Shown here in pieces: positions 43,759 through 54,585 of a stretch of 64,000 nt of DNA. The translations under genes and the position numbers were made by a program. Origin of the DNA: Filosporella fistucella. Its lineage: Eukaryota; Ascomycota; Leotiomycetes; Helotiales. Every line of letters begins with the position of its first letter. Position 1 is the first letter of the stretch. Location of the stretch: the NCBI GenBank assembly GCA_030077755.1, contig JAQJZZ010000008.1, positions 186,001 through 250,000 of the forward strand, given 5' to 3'. Below the pieces are notes generated by a model that was given only the letters and a program-made list of their open reading frames with translations, searched no databases and had not been told where the DNA came from.

Positions 43759-44616
43759 CTTGGCTTTGTAGGAGAGTCGTAAACTGTTTGAGGTAAGAAA
43801 TGGGTTGAGTACTGATTGTTTCGCAGGATGACTAGATTGATTGATCAAGAGACAGAAGGGAATGGCTCTTCTTATAGAAGTGAATTGTATTATCGACCTC
43901 ATCTAAAAGAGACAAAGGCAGCAAAAAGTACGGAGTTTGCGTCAACAATACGGAGTTTGATCTGGCGTCACGACTCTTTATCATGTTGAGACTTTATCTC
44001 CGAGTGGGGTTGTACGATTAGAATCATCAAGACTTGATGTCGCTGCTGATAAGGTACCAATATCTCTAAATGCTGTGTTACGTGCAGGGTAGCATTTCAA
44101 GCATCGGAATGGCGCCACTCATTGGCTATTCCTCTCGGGTGGGCCCGTAAGTGCCGCAGAGCTAACCTGACTTCGTATTACCCGCTCAACGCTAACCTAT
44201 TTTGTATCAAGGACGTCAAGAATTGTACGTATTAACCCCTGTTTAGATTTACTTGAGGAATGAAAACACAGAGTGCCTCCAATGACTCCCATTCCAAAAG
44301 TCGGGGATACTGATATGCACGAGTAAGTTTTCGGCCAATTGTCGTAGTTTTTGTTTTAGTGTATGGCTCCTGATTCAGTCAAGCTATAGAACTAGTATGC
44401 ACACCAATTTTTAGCGATCTCGGTCTTCCGGCCTCAGATTTCGAAATATGAATACAAGTCACAGAGCTGTAAGCTAGGGTCACTATTCTCTTTACTCCGA
44501 TAAGAGTTCGGGTGAGGTCCAGGTGGCCATTCAATCTCGAAATCCCCGTTCACTTCATTCGCATCAGTTTCTATATTGTGTGTTGCTCTGACGAACACCC
44601 CTCGTCAACATTACCT
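43759..44616. other. Intergenic
   Basis: It holds the promoter of the MDR gene and the 3' flank of the 2EXR-like gene. No supported feature. Confidence 0.5.
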
Positions 44617-45420
44617 CTATCCAATCAAAACATCGCTTAATCTATCCTTCTTACAATATCCTGTGTGTCTTTCCTTAATCCAAACAATCATCTTAACATG
44701 ATCATCAAAAAGTCCACGCATAATTCGGAGCTGTCGTTGTGTTAGTGCACATTCTTGCGAAGGGGGCAAGATTGACCTACCACAGTCTTCTTCCATCTCC
44801 TCAAAACTTCTGAACTCTAGAGTCGGTGACTTAAGGTCAGGCTTCCATTGCGAGATAGTGTCAACGTCGAGGTGTGGCCACCTGCCATGGGCTCGGCCAT
44901 AGTCATTCATAAAGTATTGCTTCCCTTGGTTCTCGACCACCAAGGTTTCCAGCTGGGTGTATTCGCCATCACGGGCATATACCGCAGCTCCCATCTCGCC
45001 ACTAAAGGCTCCCCCAAACCTCAGATGTTTGACCTGCTCTTTCATGGAGACTTCTTTCCTCTTCCAATTTCTCGAATTCTCGCCGCCTTCTATATGCTCG
45101 ACTGTAAATCTATCCTTGGTGTAGATGGTGTCGATATCCCAGTTGAAATAGAAGCTTTTGAGATTGCACAGATTTTCCAGGACCGTCTTGTATCTCTTCC
45201 GGCCAATTCCGCGAGACTCTGTGTTGGCTCCAAGGATTCTAGGATATCTTGCGTAGCTCCGGATGTTCCAAATACCTTCCCTCTTCTTCGCTGTCTCTTG
45301 GGTCTTGAGCGACGAGCTTCATGATTCTTGGCGCCCAACTGGTGAACTTCCAGATCATTTCCCTAACTTCCTTCGGGAAAACAATGAAGAGCTCGTAGAT
45401 AGTGCGAAGGGTAGTGCTCT
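44617..45420 (-). CDS. 2EXR-domain protein, start unresolved
   Basis: The minus strand codes the 2EXR hallmark ELFIVFPKEVREMIWKFTSW and then APRIMKLVAQDPRDSEEEG. After a frame change it codes ILGANTESRGIGRKRYKTVL, NLKSFYFNWDIDTIYT and an intact C-terminal 142 codons to the stop at 44617. The frame change is repaired by a 37-nt GT-AG intron at 45275-45239 (GTATTT...CCTAG). Otherwise it is a frameshift. I could not find a secure start codon: an ATG near 45485 would need a 27-nt intron. 2EXR proteins are abundant in Leotiomycetes and have no known function. The gene may be decaying. Confidence 0.6.
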
Positions 45421-45587
45421 ACAACACAAAAGGAAAACATGTCACGGGCAAGGACTGTCCGAAGATTTGTTGGCAGAAAATCATGCCATTATGAAATATC
45501 TAAGAAAAGACAATTTCTGATCAAAGACCACACTCCACACTCTCTCACTCACTGTCAGACACTTTTCTCTATGCCATGAGCCCCACT

Positions 45588-45613
45588 CATCATCATCATC
45601 ATCATCATCATCA
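45588..45613. repeat. CAT trinucleotide microsatellite
   Basis: Eight or more CAT units in tandem, between two minus-strand 2EXR-like genes. Confidence 0.95.
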
Positions 45614-45714
45614 CTACACCTGCTACAAAACAATTTATGCAAAAAGCATATCCATGTCCTTCCTGGTCTTGAACTTGACAACTGGGTAGGAACCATCGAC
45701 ATCCCAGCCACGAA

Positions 45715-46336
45715 TCAATGTATTAAGAATTTCTCTCTCCATGAATCGATCAATTGCCATTTCATATGGAACGTCAGATCTTTGGAGAATGATGTTCTGA
45801 AGCGCCTTGAAGCTTTGAATTTCGGAAACCCGTAACTTGGGGTCCAGTCGCCAGGATCGCCGCCAACAATCACATTCTTAACGTGCTTGCGAACAGACTC
45901 ACATCTAGAATCAGCGAGGAATGCCTTGAGAGCTTTCACGTTGCTGAAGTACAGAGTATCATGATCGAAGTTGAAACGGAAGGTTCTGAAAATTTTGTGG
46001 AGCTTGGCGCATCTGGAGGAGTGATTCTTCAATCTGGCTTGCATGGAAGGATCGGGTTGGACGCATGCAGCATATCCATCCATCACCATATACCCGGGCA
46101 TGGAGATAGCAGTGCGTTCAGCCTTCAATCGGACGATGAGAGCAGTGCCGGTCTTGTTGAGCGCGACGTCGATTACGATGTTCCCAGCAACACCTGATGG
46201 TACAGTATGGCTACACGGAGTAGTCAGTGTCTAAGAGTTCAAGTGGAAGAGGTGCAGGGACGCAACGTCGAGAGAGGGGTAGCATCACTTACTTGACAGG
46301 CAGATCGGCCAAGTTCGAACCACTATGAGAAGCCAT
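45715..46336 (-). CDS. 2EXR-related hypothetical protein, 179 aa
   Basis: Model complement(join(45715..46210,46293..46336)), 179 residues. The intron of 82 nt has GTAAGT donor and TAG acceptor and closes an Asn codon. It starts MASHSGSNLADLPVNHTVPS. The C-terminal half has RFNFDHDTLYFSNVKALKAF and SVRKHVKNVIVGGDPGDW, which resemble the NFDxDTLYF strand-helix part of 2EXR proteins. The N-terminal FPxLPxEIRxxIW box is missing. It is in tandem with the 2EXR gene at 44617-45420. It could be a shortened paralogue or a separate small family. Confidence 0.6.
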
Positions 46337-47045
46337 CTTATCGACGCGATGCTTGAAGTGATAGACTGCTCTGTACTGTCACGGTTCCGCAAAGCAAAAG
46401 GACGTTGGTGTATGATGGTTGTTGCTTGACTTATCCAATTTCGAGATCTGGCCGAGTTCCAAAATTTTGTTGTTAACTCTCGTCGAAAGTTTCGATGGAG
46501 GCTGGGTTGTATGCTTTTAAGTACTTGATTTCCTCATGAAGCCTGATTTTACGCACTGAATTTGAGCAAGAGCCATGCACGGTAACTAATTCAAAGACGA
46601 GTTTCATGTTGAAAGCAAACTTCTATGAGTATTTGTTTGGATAGCGAGATTGGATTATAGCGATGACATAGCACGTGGCATAATTCACGATTATTAGGCC
46701 GTGGGGGATGATGTGATGAGAGGGTTGAATTAGACGCTTGACCGCCCACAAGATTGGGTGTCTCAAGATCTAGGAAATAAGTGGTGAAGATTTTGATATT
46801 GAAGTACACTCTTGCTATCTATCTATATCCCAAGAGAGGCGTGGGATCGAGGGTGTGTCTTTTTATGTCTGCAAAGCACCCAGTCTATGAATCCATATAT
46901 CGCCTCCATGTTTTCGAATATCGAAGTCTATGTTCTTACCTAACAGTTTCTCAATCTCCTCCTCCGTCAGGAAGGCATCAATTGGTAGCTTCCCCTCAAC
47001 CACTCATTTTCTAGTTAGCGAGTCCCTGACCTCTGCTTCCTTTTC

Positions 47046-47575
47046 TTATACCGTTTCTTGCAACCTTTTCCTTCCTCCACATTGCCAATCGTCAAAATCT
47101 CCAAGCTGCAAGATTGCAGAATATGAAAAAGCCTTTTGAAGGCTTCCAATTTTCCGGACTACCTCCAACGACGAGTGTTGCAAGTCGTCTGTGAATTCCT
47201 CTGCTTTGGGACCGCTAAGCAACAGCCTTGACGCTGCAGCGGCCTCTAATAAGACGGTGTCCGCCATGGTATTGAAACCAATAGCAGCCATATGCTGATG
47301 CTCCTCCGCGTCTGCAAGATATGTTCTGCTGTCTCCTCACAAGCCTCTGTATTCGTCTTCATCTGTGTAGGATACGATTTGTCGACAAGCAGTTGTCGAG
47401 GCACATCAAGGAGAGTTCTAGGATCGTGCTTGGTGCGAATAGTCTCGCCTTGTGGCACTGATCTTCGCCAAATCATAACTCGGAGCTCAGCGGGTAACTC
47501 AGCGTATTTATGAAAGCCACATTCGTCCGTGGGAGGGACGGGTGGACGAGCAATCAAGGTTGTGCTAAGGTGGAT
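47046..47575 (-). pseudogene. 2EXR-domain gene with frame break
   Basis: The minus strand codes FHKYAELPAELRVMIWRRSV, a clear 2EXR box, then QMKTNTEA. The next conserved part (AEEHQHMAAIGFNTMADTVL to the stop at 47046) is in another frame. The 29 bases between could be a GT-AG intron but are below the usual size limit. They also resemble the following 30 bases, which suggests a small duplication. There is no in-frame ATG before the 2EXR box: MASSSQQGREIAK at 47614 is cut off by a stop. It is probably a pseudogene. Confidence 0.55.
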
Positions 47576-47614
47576 CACTTAGCAATCTCTCTACCTTGTT
47601 GCGACGAGGAAGCC

Positions 47615-50281
47615 ATAAGTTGGTATAATAAGATGAGGGAATAATTGTAAATAAGGGGGATACCTACTATGATCGAAGCCCCAGTGAGTGGAAGTGGCTG
47701 AGTCCCATGAATGGATCCATTCCGAATACAGGTGCTCACCGTGCTCCCTTGTCGTGGCAACGGAACTGAAATTGGTGGTATTGGGGCTTGTTCAAGTAAG
47801 ATCCCGAAGGTAAGAGACACAATGAGTGTTGTTGATGTTGGAACTGCCTTAAGAGATTGGTGTGTTGTTGTACCTGTCGTCGGAATAAGTTATATGAGCA
47901 GATGGATTTTAACGGGCGCGTTTTCCAAGGTCGAGGAGTATTGGAAAATTTTGAAAGAAGATGAATGCGAGATCTGGCGACACAACTCAAAACAGGGAAT
48001 TGAGCAAATTGGTGGAGTATAATATTTCTGACGTGATAGCGAGGGCTTCAGACTCCACATTACTTGATACTAATTCTCAACCATGAAGGCTATATTTTCT
48101 GAGATAATCAGGCGGCGCCAGACAAGGGTGACTGAATTTAAGACGATCTGAATTGACAGAGTCCAATCTCAGAAGAGAAAATCACGAAAAACAACGTTTC
48201 ATTCATGCAAATATGCAGTGGGGGACTTAAACTTATTGGGCCCAAAGTCGCTCCTCACCCATTATAAATCCTTTGGCCAAGACAGAAAGTGTCCCTCGAC
48301 CACATCATCCCCAGATGGAATAACAGCTTGTTATGTATACGTAGCGGAGTGAGCGCTTACTTTGAATTGCTTCGAATGTAAGTTCGACCACTTTCGCCAT
48401 CGACAGTGGTCTCAGTCGCAACCTCTAGCTCGAAATTCGCCTGCTTTGGCTCACACTCCATCTCCATTTGTTCTCTGAGCAGGAAAAGGAATTTTGGTTA
48501 AACTTTCTTCCCCTCGTGTATCCCAACGAGCAAGGATGTGCTTTTTGTAATTTCATTCATTGCTACAACCTTTTCTGGTCTACGCGATGGAGTGAAGGGA
48601 TTTCTCGCGGCGTCAATTTCTGGAGAGAGGTATACTCTTGAAATTGCTTGGTACAAGGCGAGGTAGGGGATGCTCTAATCAACTCCCCAATCATCAAGTG
48701 CTTCAAGATAAATCTGATATGCTTAGGATTGTCGAAGCTTCGATCACCTCCTGACTGCAGCCCCCTCGAAGCGAAAATGTCCTAAATGAACAGGGCGTCT
48801 GCTCCAACATTCATGTACAATGCCTGAACATTTGGGTAGTTAAACATATCCTTTTTCAATGTGCCCCAAAGTCAATTAGTTCGATAGCCGCTCCTACTCA
48901 GGTGCAGTCACCCACTGTTCACCCTCTCCTTACCCTGCTCACCTGAGCTGCCTAAGTAGTTCAGCTGTGGTCATTGCGCAGTATCCACCGCAAACTCGTC
49001 CATTTGATCAATAATCAAGCTAGAGACGTTGTTGTCTCATTTTTGTCAAGTACTGATAATGGTTCCTGTGAAGAGGCGAAGCCTAAACAGGCCTTCATGG
49101 ATCTCTAACGAATCCATTCTATAGATAGGTCCGCGTCATATATGTAGGTGATCGCCCTATAAAGGTGATCATAGCAGTCTTGTAGAAGAAGGTCAGCGGG
49201 TGATTTGGGTAGTAGGGCGCGTGAGTGATGTCTTGCCTTGGGTGGGTTGGGGAAGGTCGTGGTCTCCTGATTCATGCTTGCCGTCTGGTATATTACTTCA
49301 TTATTAATAGATCCGAAAAAAGGAATATCAATTTATTTAAGCTCCAGCAGAATATCTTGCGAAGGGGCGATTCGGACTGCGAAACTTTCGCATTCTTCTG
49401 TGTCGATTTCAGGACTGTGGATTCAGATACCACGAGTGATGACATCGACCTCGACATGAAGATGAAACTTCTCATCACCACAGAGGGATATAAGCATGCA
49501 GCTGCCTGTGGTCTCTTGGGGGTTTGGTTAAAAGAGCGAGAAGTTTGGGTTGACGGGAATGGGATGTTTTTAGATGGGTTTTGATTGTTTGCCAAGAATG
49601 AAGCGAGTGAGCGAAGGCTTGGATGGAGGCTGATTATACTTCATTGCTCCTTCTATCTTCGTTTTAATCTCTAGTCTAGTTTTCTAGTGCTGTTTAATAC
49701 TTAGCTCATCGATATCGGTAGCTTTTAGTAAAAGGGGCTAAGTTGCATGCTTTAACTCAATGCAGAGGCTCGCGTATTCTATAAACCCCTATTCCAAGTC
49801 TGGTTTCCGCAAACTTGGATTTGAATATTGTAGAGAGCATAACATGAATCAATCGACCGTTACGAAGTAAATAAAATAGTCACGATGACTTTATCTTAAC
49901 ACTCAAGTCTACGTTGAGACGACTTATGACGTGAGTTCACAAAACAACCCTCGGCGGCGTGCTTTGCGCTGCAAGTTTCACTGCATCTTCCCATCTAGCG
50001 GATAACAAGATGATAACAAGTAAGTCTTTAAGTCACTCAATAGGGTCTTGTTCGACCAATCATTTCATTCTTCAACGTTGTAGCTTCGTGAATAAACCTA
50101 GAAGAAAACCGTCAGTAGCTAGCAGCATTTAGTCCAGTCTCCAATCCAATAACTCCTGATATCATCCGAATAAAACGCCATATTTTTTCGGTTCCAAGAA
50201 TCGTCTTCCCCTCTAAAATCATCGCCTCAGCTTTGCCTAGGGAAAGAACTGTCCATATTTTCTCATACCCCTGATCAATGG
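47615..50281. other. Long gene-poor region
   Basis: Open frames at 47711-48022 (plus) and 49225-49584 (plus) lack recognisable features and overlap equally long frames on the other strand. One half of a dispersed decayed repeat lies at 49651-49845. No gene is supported. Confidence 0.45.
49651..49845. repeat. Dispersed decayed repeat, copy A
   Basis: About 190 bp aligns with copy B at 54389-54585. Shared blocks are TATCTTCGTTT, TCGATAT followed by GGTAGCTTT, and CCCCTATTCCAAGTCT with TTCCGCAAACT. The minus strand of both reads LE(I/L)(K/E)TKIE/G, so they may be remnants of paralogous coding sequence rather than a transposon. Confidence 0.65.
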
Positions 50282-52495
50282 CTACTTTCTCGACAATCTC
50301 TTCCTCGCCTTCAAGACTTCTTCTTCTAGCTTTGCTGCATCGGTAAAGCGACCCTGTATCCGATATACCGAAGCCAAATCATGTTTGGTATGTAATGTTT
50401 GATGATGTTCCTTGCCTAATATATTTTCGACGCTTTCTAAAGCTTCCTCCAAAAGCTTCTTGGCATCGTCCGACCGACCTTGTTTACTATAAACCCATGC
50501 CAAAGCGCCCATGCCATTGAGCGTCACAGGATGTTGCTCCCCTAGCACTCTCTTATTCATATCAAATACTTGCGCCAGCATTTCTCCGGCCTCTTTTAAG
50601 CGGCCTTGGCCATCGTATATAATTGCCAGATTGTGCATACATCCTAGCGTATTTGGATGTTCGTCGCCCTGCACCTTCCTGCAGAGTTGTAAAACTTCAC
50701 TCTGCAGTTTCTGGGCGTCTTCCCAGCGATGTTGAGAGATATATAGCCGTGCTATCATACGCATGCTTGCAAGTGTATTGGGATGTTCCTCGCCGAGCAC
50801 TTTCCTTTGCATCTCGAGCACTTGCGCTCCCAGTACTTCAACATCGGTCAAGCGGCCTTGTCTTATGTATGTACCTACCAAATTTGTCGTAACCACTAGG
50901 GTATTGGGATGTTGCTCGCCCCACACTTTCCTGCCAGCTTCAAGCACTCGCGTTTGCAATTTCACAGCCTCATCCCAGAGACCTTGATACCTGTATGCCA
51001 ACGCTAGTTCACCTAAAGACACTAGCGTTCTAGGATGATCGGCGCCAAAGACTCTGGTCGTGATTCCTATCACTTCCTTCCCCAGCTCTTCGGCCTGCTT
51101 GTATTTGCCTTGCCGGTAAAATGCCCATGCTAGGGCACGCTTGCTATATAACGTTTGTTCATTGTCAGGTCCTAGAAGCTGCTCCTGGGAGGGAATGACT
51201 CGTCGATAAATTCTTTCGGCTTTTTGGTAGCTCCCTTGATTCATGAGTATCCCACCTAAGCGACTTTGAGCCTCAAGTTTGTTGGCATTTTGCTTATCCA
51301 CTGCGGAGTATCGAGATAGCACTTCTCGGATGAGTCTCTCGGCTGCTTCGTACCTCCCCTGAGTATTGAACACATCGGCTAGTGCAAGCGAAATCCTTTC
51401 GATGTCGGAGTCGTATTCTCCAGATTCTAAAGTCTTCAAATCCAGCTCTCTCTGGAGCGCATCTTCTTCATCATGTAGGTATCGGAAACTCAAGTAGGTT
51501 CTCTCTAACTGCCACTTGCTTGCCTCCTCAGTCGAACTCATCAGGTCAATGAGTGAGTTTTGGTATAGATCTTGGAACAGATTTATTGGGTCAAAAAACG
51601 CTCGAGGCAGGGTTAGGACTTTGATCATAGGAGCTGGACCTTTTCCATTAAACTTGTTGGGACCCATGAGTATACTGGATATCGACAACGTAGGTGATGG
51701 TGGTGGTTGTGATTCAACATCGAAATCTGGTGACGAGTCTCGCATCAGGGTATCATAGTTTTCAAAGTGAAGTGCTCCTGGCGTAGATATCTGCTCAGGA
51801 CTTGCAGAGTATAAGTCTGGAGTTTCTACATCAATCGGGTTTGAATATGCGTCTCGGCCTTTGTCATTGGATATATTGATTGCGGAGGAGACTCCTGTCT
51901 GCAGACTTAGGCTTTCGCAAGTCGAAGCAAGTACAGGTTCTGATGGTGTGTAGACATCTACATCTGATGGGGTTGCTTCGAATAGATAATGGTGTCAGTC
52001 TAGACTCTTATAGTTTGGGCAAGAAGGTACACTGACCCGCCGTTTCATTGCGATCCGCAGCGGCTACATCGCTGTTGAAAAGGTCATGGTTGTCACGTAT
52101 ATATCGCAATAGTTTAGCTTCCGAGACTGGCTGATCTCGAACCCGGATCTGCGAAGCCTTTCCGATCTTATCGCGTTCATGTTTTTTCCTTGCGACTGCA
52201 ACCCATTCTTTACCAGTGATATTCTTGCGCAGTTTCCATTTCTTGAGGTGGTCTTTGTATTGCTTCTCCCTTTGTTGTCCTCAGCTTAATACTTGCACGT
52301 TGATGGCAAATCTTACGATGCTTCAAGTCTGTACTTCCCTCTTATCAAATCTCTGATTTGTGGCACGGTCTTGTTCTGGTTCACGTAGAGCGTTGAGATC
52401 TCCATTCTGTAAGTCTCCCAATCTTTGGGCCGGCATTCACGGAATGGTAGCGATGATTGCGGCATTGCATATGGCGCGGGTAAAGGATACGACAT
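50282..52495 (-). CDS. Clr5-domain protein with kinesin-light-chain-type TPR repeats
   Basis: Model complement(join(50282..51975,52037..52269,52317..52495)), 701 residues. The N-terminus has a Clr5 domain (about residues 20-90): DWETYRMEISTLYVNQNKTV, PQIRDLIRGKYRLEASEKQY, KDHLKKWKLRKN. A Ser/Thr-rich linker follows. Residues 350-700 hold eight or so 42-residue TPR units with the KLC signature, for example EAVKLQTRVLEAGRKVWGEQ then HPNTL and EDAQKLQSEVLQLCRKV. TPRs of this class bind peptides. Clr5-TPR proteins are common in Pezizomycotina, have unclear roles and are thought nuclear or regulatory. Donor 2 is GTCAGT and both introns end in AAG, weaker than consensus, but the frame closes at both. 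Confidence 0.85.
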
Positions 52496-53407
52496 AGTTG
52501 ATTGAGGTTAGGGAGGAAAACGAGACAAGGCTGTGGCTCCGAGGGCAGGCTGGTGGAGCGGTACTTGACAATCCCCAGTTTTAATCAAACAAATTAATAT
52601 ATTTCAATGATTGGGATGAAAATGTCAGATTGCGCCGTCAATTTGGGAGTGAGGACTGAGGAAGGAGGGTGGGGATATTCTGTTTTCTAAGGAGGAAAGG
52701 CAGTGGAAAGGCACCTCCTTATATCTATCTCGTGAAGCCGCTGCAAGCGTCTCCGAGTGATACAAAAATGTTGGCAGCATCTATGCAACGAGGCTGTCAG
52801 GTTTGTCGATGTAATCAGGCAGCCAACTCCATGCAAAGGACGCTACGAAAGTACTGCTGGAATATGGTTGGCTATGAATATGCCAGCTGCGGCACAGACA
52901 GCGTGCATGACTTAAATCAAGCTTATTGGCTTAGTTCCGACGTTGCATCAATAAAGCACGCTACGAAAGCACCACGTCGATTTGACTGGCTTGACAGGCT
53001 GCCTCAGCTGCACAGATGCCGGGCAACGCCAATCTGGAAATATCGAAAAAATGGCGCAGTTGTTCATTTGCGGGATTGCATAGTAAAACCACGCTACGAA
53101 AGGACTTGATATGCCAGTGATGAACAAGGGGCTGCCCCTATTTGTACAGAGAGTGGCGGGGTCTTGAAGGGGTGTTGGCGCAGTCAGCCACCACGAAAGT
53201 ACCGCCAGGCAGGCTTCTTGAGGCTCCATGGAGAATCCCCACTTGACAAATGGTAAGTGTATGAAATGTTCGTTTCAAAAAATGGTGGCAACCACATGAG
53301 GCACCATACTTTATTTTCATTCCGTCGGTACTTTCGTAGCTTGGATATATTCGGTGCTTCACGCCTCCCCCGTGATTTCTGGGCCAAAGTTATTGGCTGA
53401 CGGAGCA
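52496..53407. other. Region with recurring CTACGAAAGTAC motif
   Basis: No supported gene. The frame at 52669-53109 is interrupted by nothing but has no protein-like features. The short motif described in the next entry recurs through the segment. Confidence 0.5.
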
Positions 53408-53475
53408 ATGCCAACATCAGGTACGTGATTCAACATTCACATCCCAGTGCAGGATTCTAATCTACGAAAGTACGA
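52841..53475. repeat. Six copies of a GCTACGAAAGTACC motif
   Basis: Copies begin at 52843, 52961, 53094 and 53462 on the plus strand, with a variant at 53191 (CCACGAAAGTACC) and an inverted copy at 53327-53340. Spacing is 97-136 bp. The intervening DNA is not obviously repeated. Such short, spaced direct and inverted motifs resemble subterminal repeats of a DNA transposon or a transcription-factor binding cluster. Confidence 0.75.
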
Positions 53476-54068
53476 TTGAAGAAAATTGAGTCTTGCGTCT
53501 CCCCGATCTATACATCGATGCAAGGGATATATATCTGCAGGTCTCTCAGAATGGAGCCCACTACGATATCTTGAGTATCAGACCCATCTTTGCCCTAAGC
53601 AAGCCTTCCGCCCAAGAACAGCCCCCGACTCCAAAATGTGTAAGTCTTAGCCTACTCAATTGCTCCGAAATTCCTCTGACATACCCAGCTTCCCAAGCTG
53701 TAGACATCATTACTCTCATCCTCGAATTCGCAAGTGTCGTACTAGCAATAGTCTCCCTTATTGTCGCATATTACAGTATGAAAGCTTTATCCAAAAGTTA
53801 GTCTGAATCATCATCCGTTGCCATCAGGAGTATGTCGGCTAACCGTACCGCTGCAGAGTCCACTGACTCTTCCACGATACTTCCTCTTTATCACGTCTCG
53901 AGACGAGCTTACGATCCTTATCCAACTGGATATGTGAGAATTCTCCGTATCCCATTTATTCGCCCTTTCATCGAGGCTGCGTATACACCACACCATCGAG
54001 TGCTACGCGTTGATGAATTTGCGGGTGTAGATGGAAAGCATATGGAGCGAGCGCTATTAAGAGCATAG
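53408..54068 (+). CDS. Small single-span membrane protein, 159 aa
   Basis: Model join(53408..53420,53491..53637,53689..53796,53857..54068). All junctions keep frame, and introns 1 and 3 have good CTAAT/CTAAC branch sites. The product has a hydrophilic N-terminal part (LRLPDLYIDARDIYLQVSQN), then one membrane span (IITLILEFASVVLAIVSLIV) and a C-terminal part rich in Tyr/Arg/Pro (RRAYDPYPTGYVRILRIPFI). There is no signal peptide, so the span probably anchors it. The family is not recognised. The acceptor of intron 1 is GAG, the weakest part of the model. Confidence 0.55.
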
Positions 54069-54388
54069 GACATATCATGTTGATGGTACTCTGAGTGTAG
54101 CATGGAACGGTCGAGCGAAGTATGGTGTCCAGGCTTGGGTCCGGATAGATACCCCAGTACCACTAGTAGAACCGTAATGGCAACATGAATTACATCGGGA
54201 TCTCATCAGAAAACATGATACCATCTTAGTCCATTGCAATTCCTCATCAAACATCTCCTTCTTCGACTCTTTTCTTGGTCAAGCCTCTCCTTGTTCAAAA
54301 TTTCCCACCTTTCTCACACTTCTCCACGCTCATGCTTCTCAAAGGAAGCGGGAGAATCTATTAACATTGTAAGCGAAGCTCCAATAGT

Positions 54389-54585
54389 TTCTCCTATCTT
54401 CGTTTCAAGCTCGAGGCTAGCCTTCTAATCCTTTTCATTTCTCAATCGATATTTACGGGTAGCTTTAGGCGAAGACTTTATATATACTTCATTTCAATAT
54501 CGATGTGTCGCTAATTCCTCCCGCCCCTATTCCAAGTCTCGCTTCCGCAAACTAAAATTCGAGTAGCGTAGTGGAGATTGATAAA
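54389..54585. repeat. Dispersed decayed repeat, copy B
   Basis: Diverged partner of copy A (49651-49845), with the same block order and orientation. Its minus strand also has a short open stretch (LELETKIGETIGASLTMLID). Confidence 0.65.

Noticed and set aside
49225..49595. Overlapping frames on both strands that might be a small gene
   Set aside because: Both are similar in length, lack motifs and good starts, and lie in a gene-poor region with a decayed repeat. The strand cannot be chosen.
52669..53109. 146-codon plus-strand frame in the motif-rich segment
   Set aside because: Composition is not protein-like, it starts without a leader context and it runs through the repeated DNA motif. 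It is probably chance.
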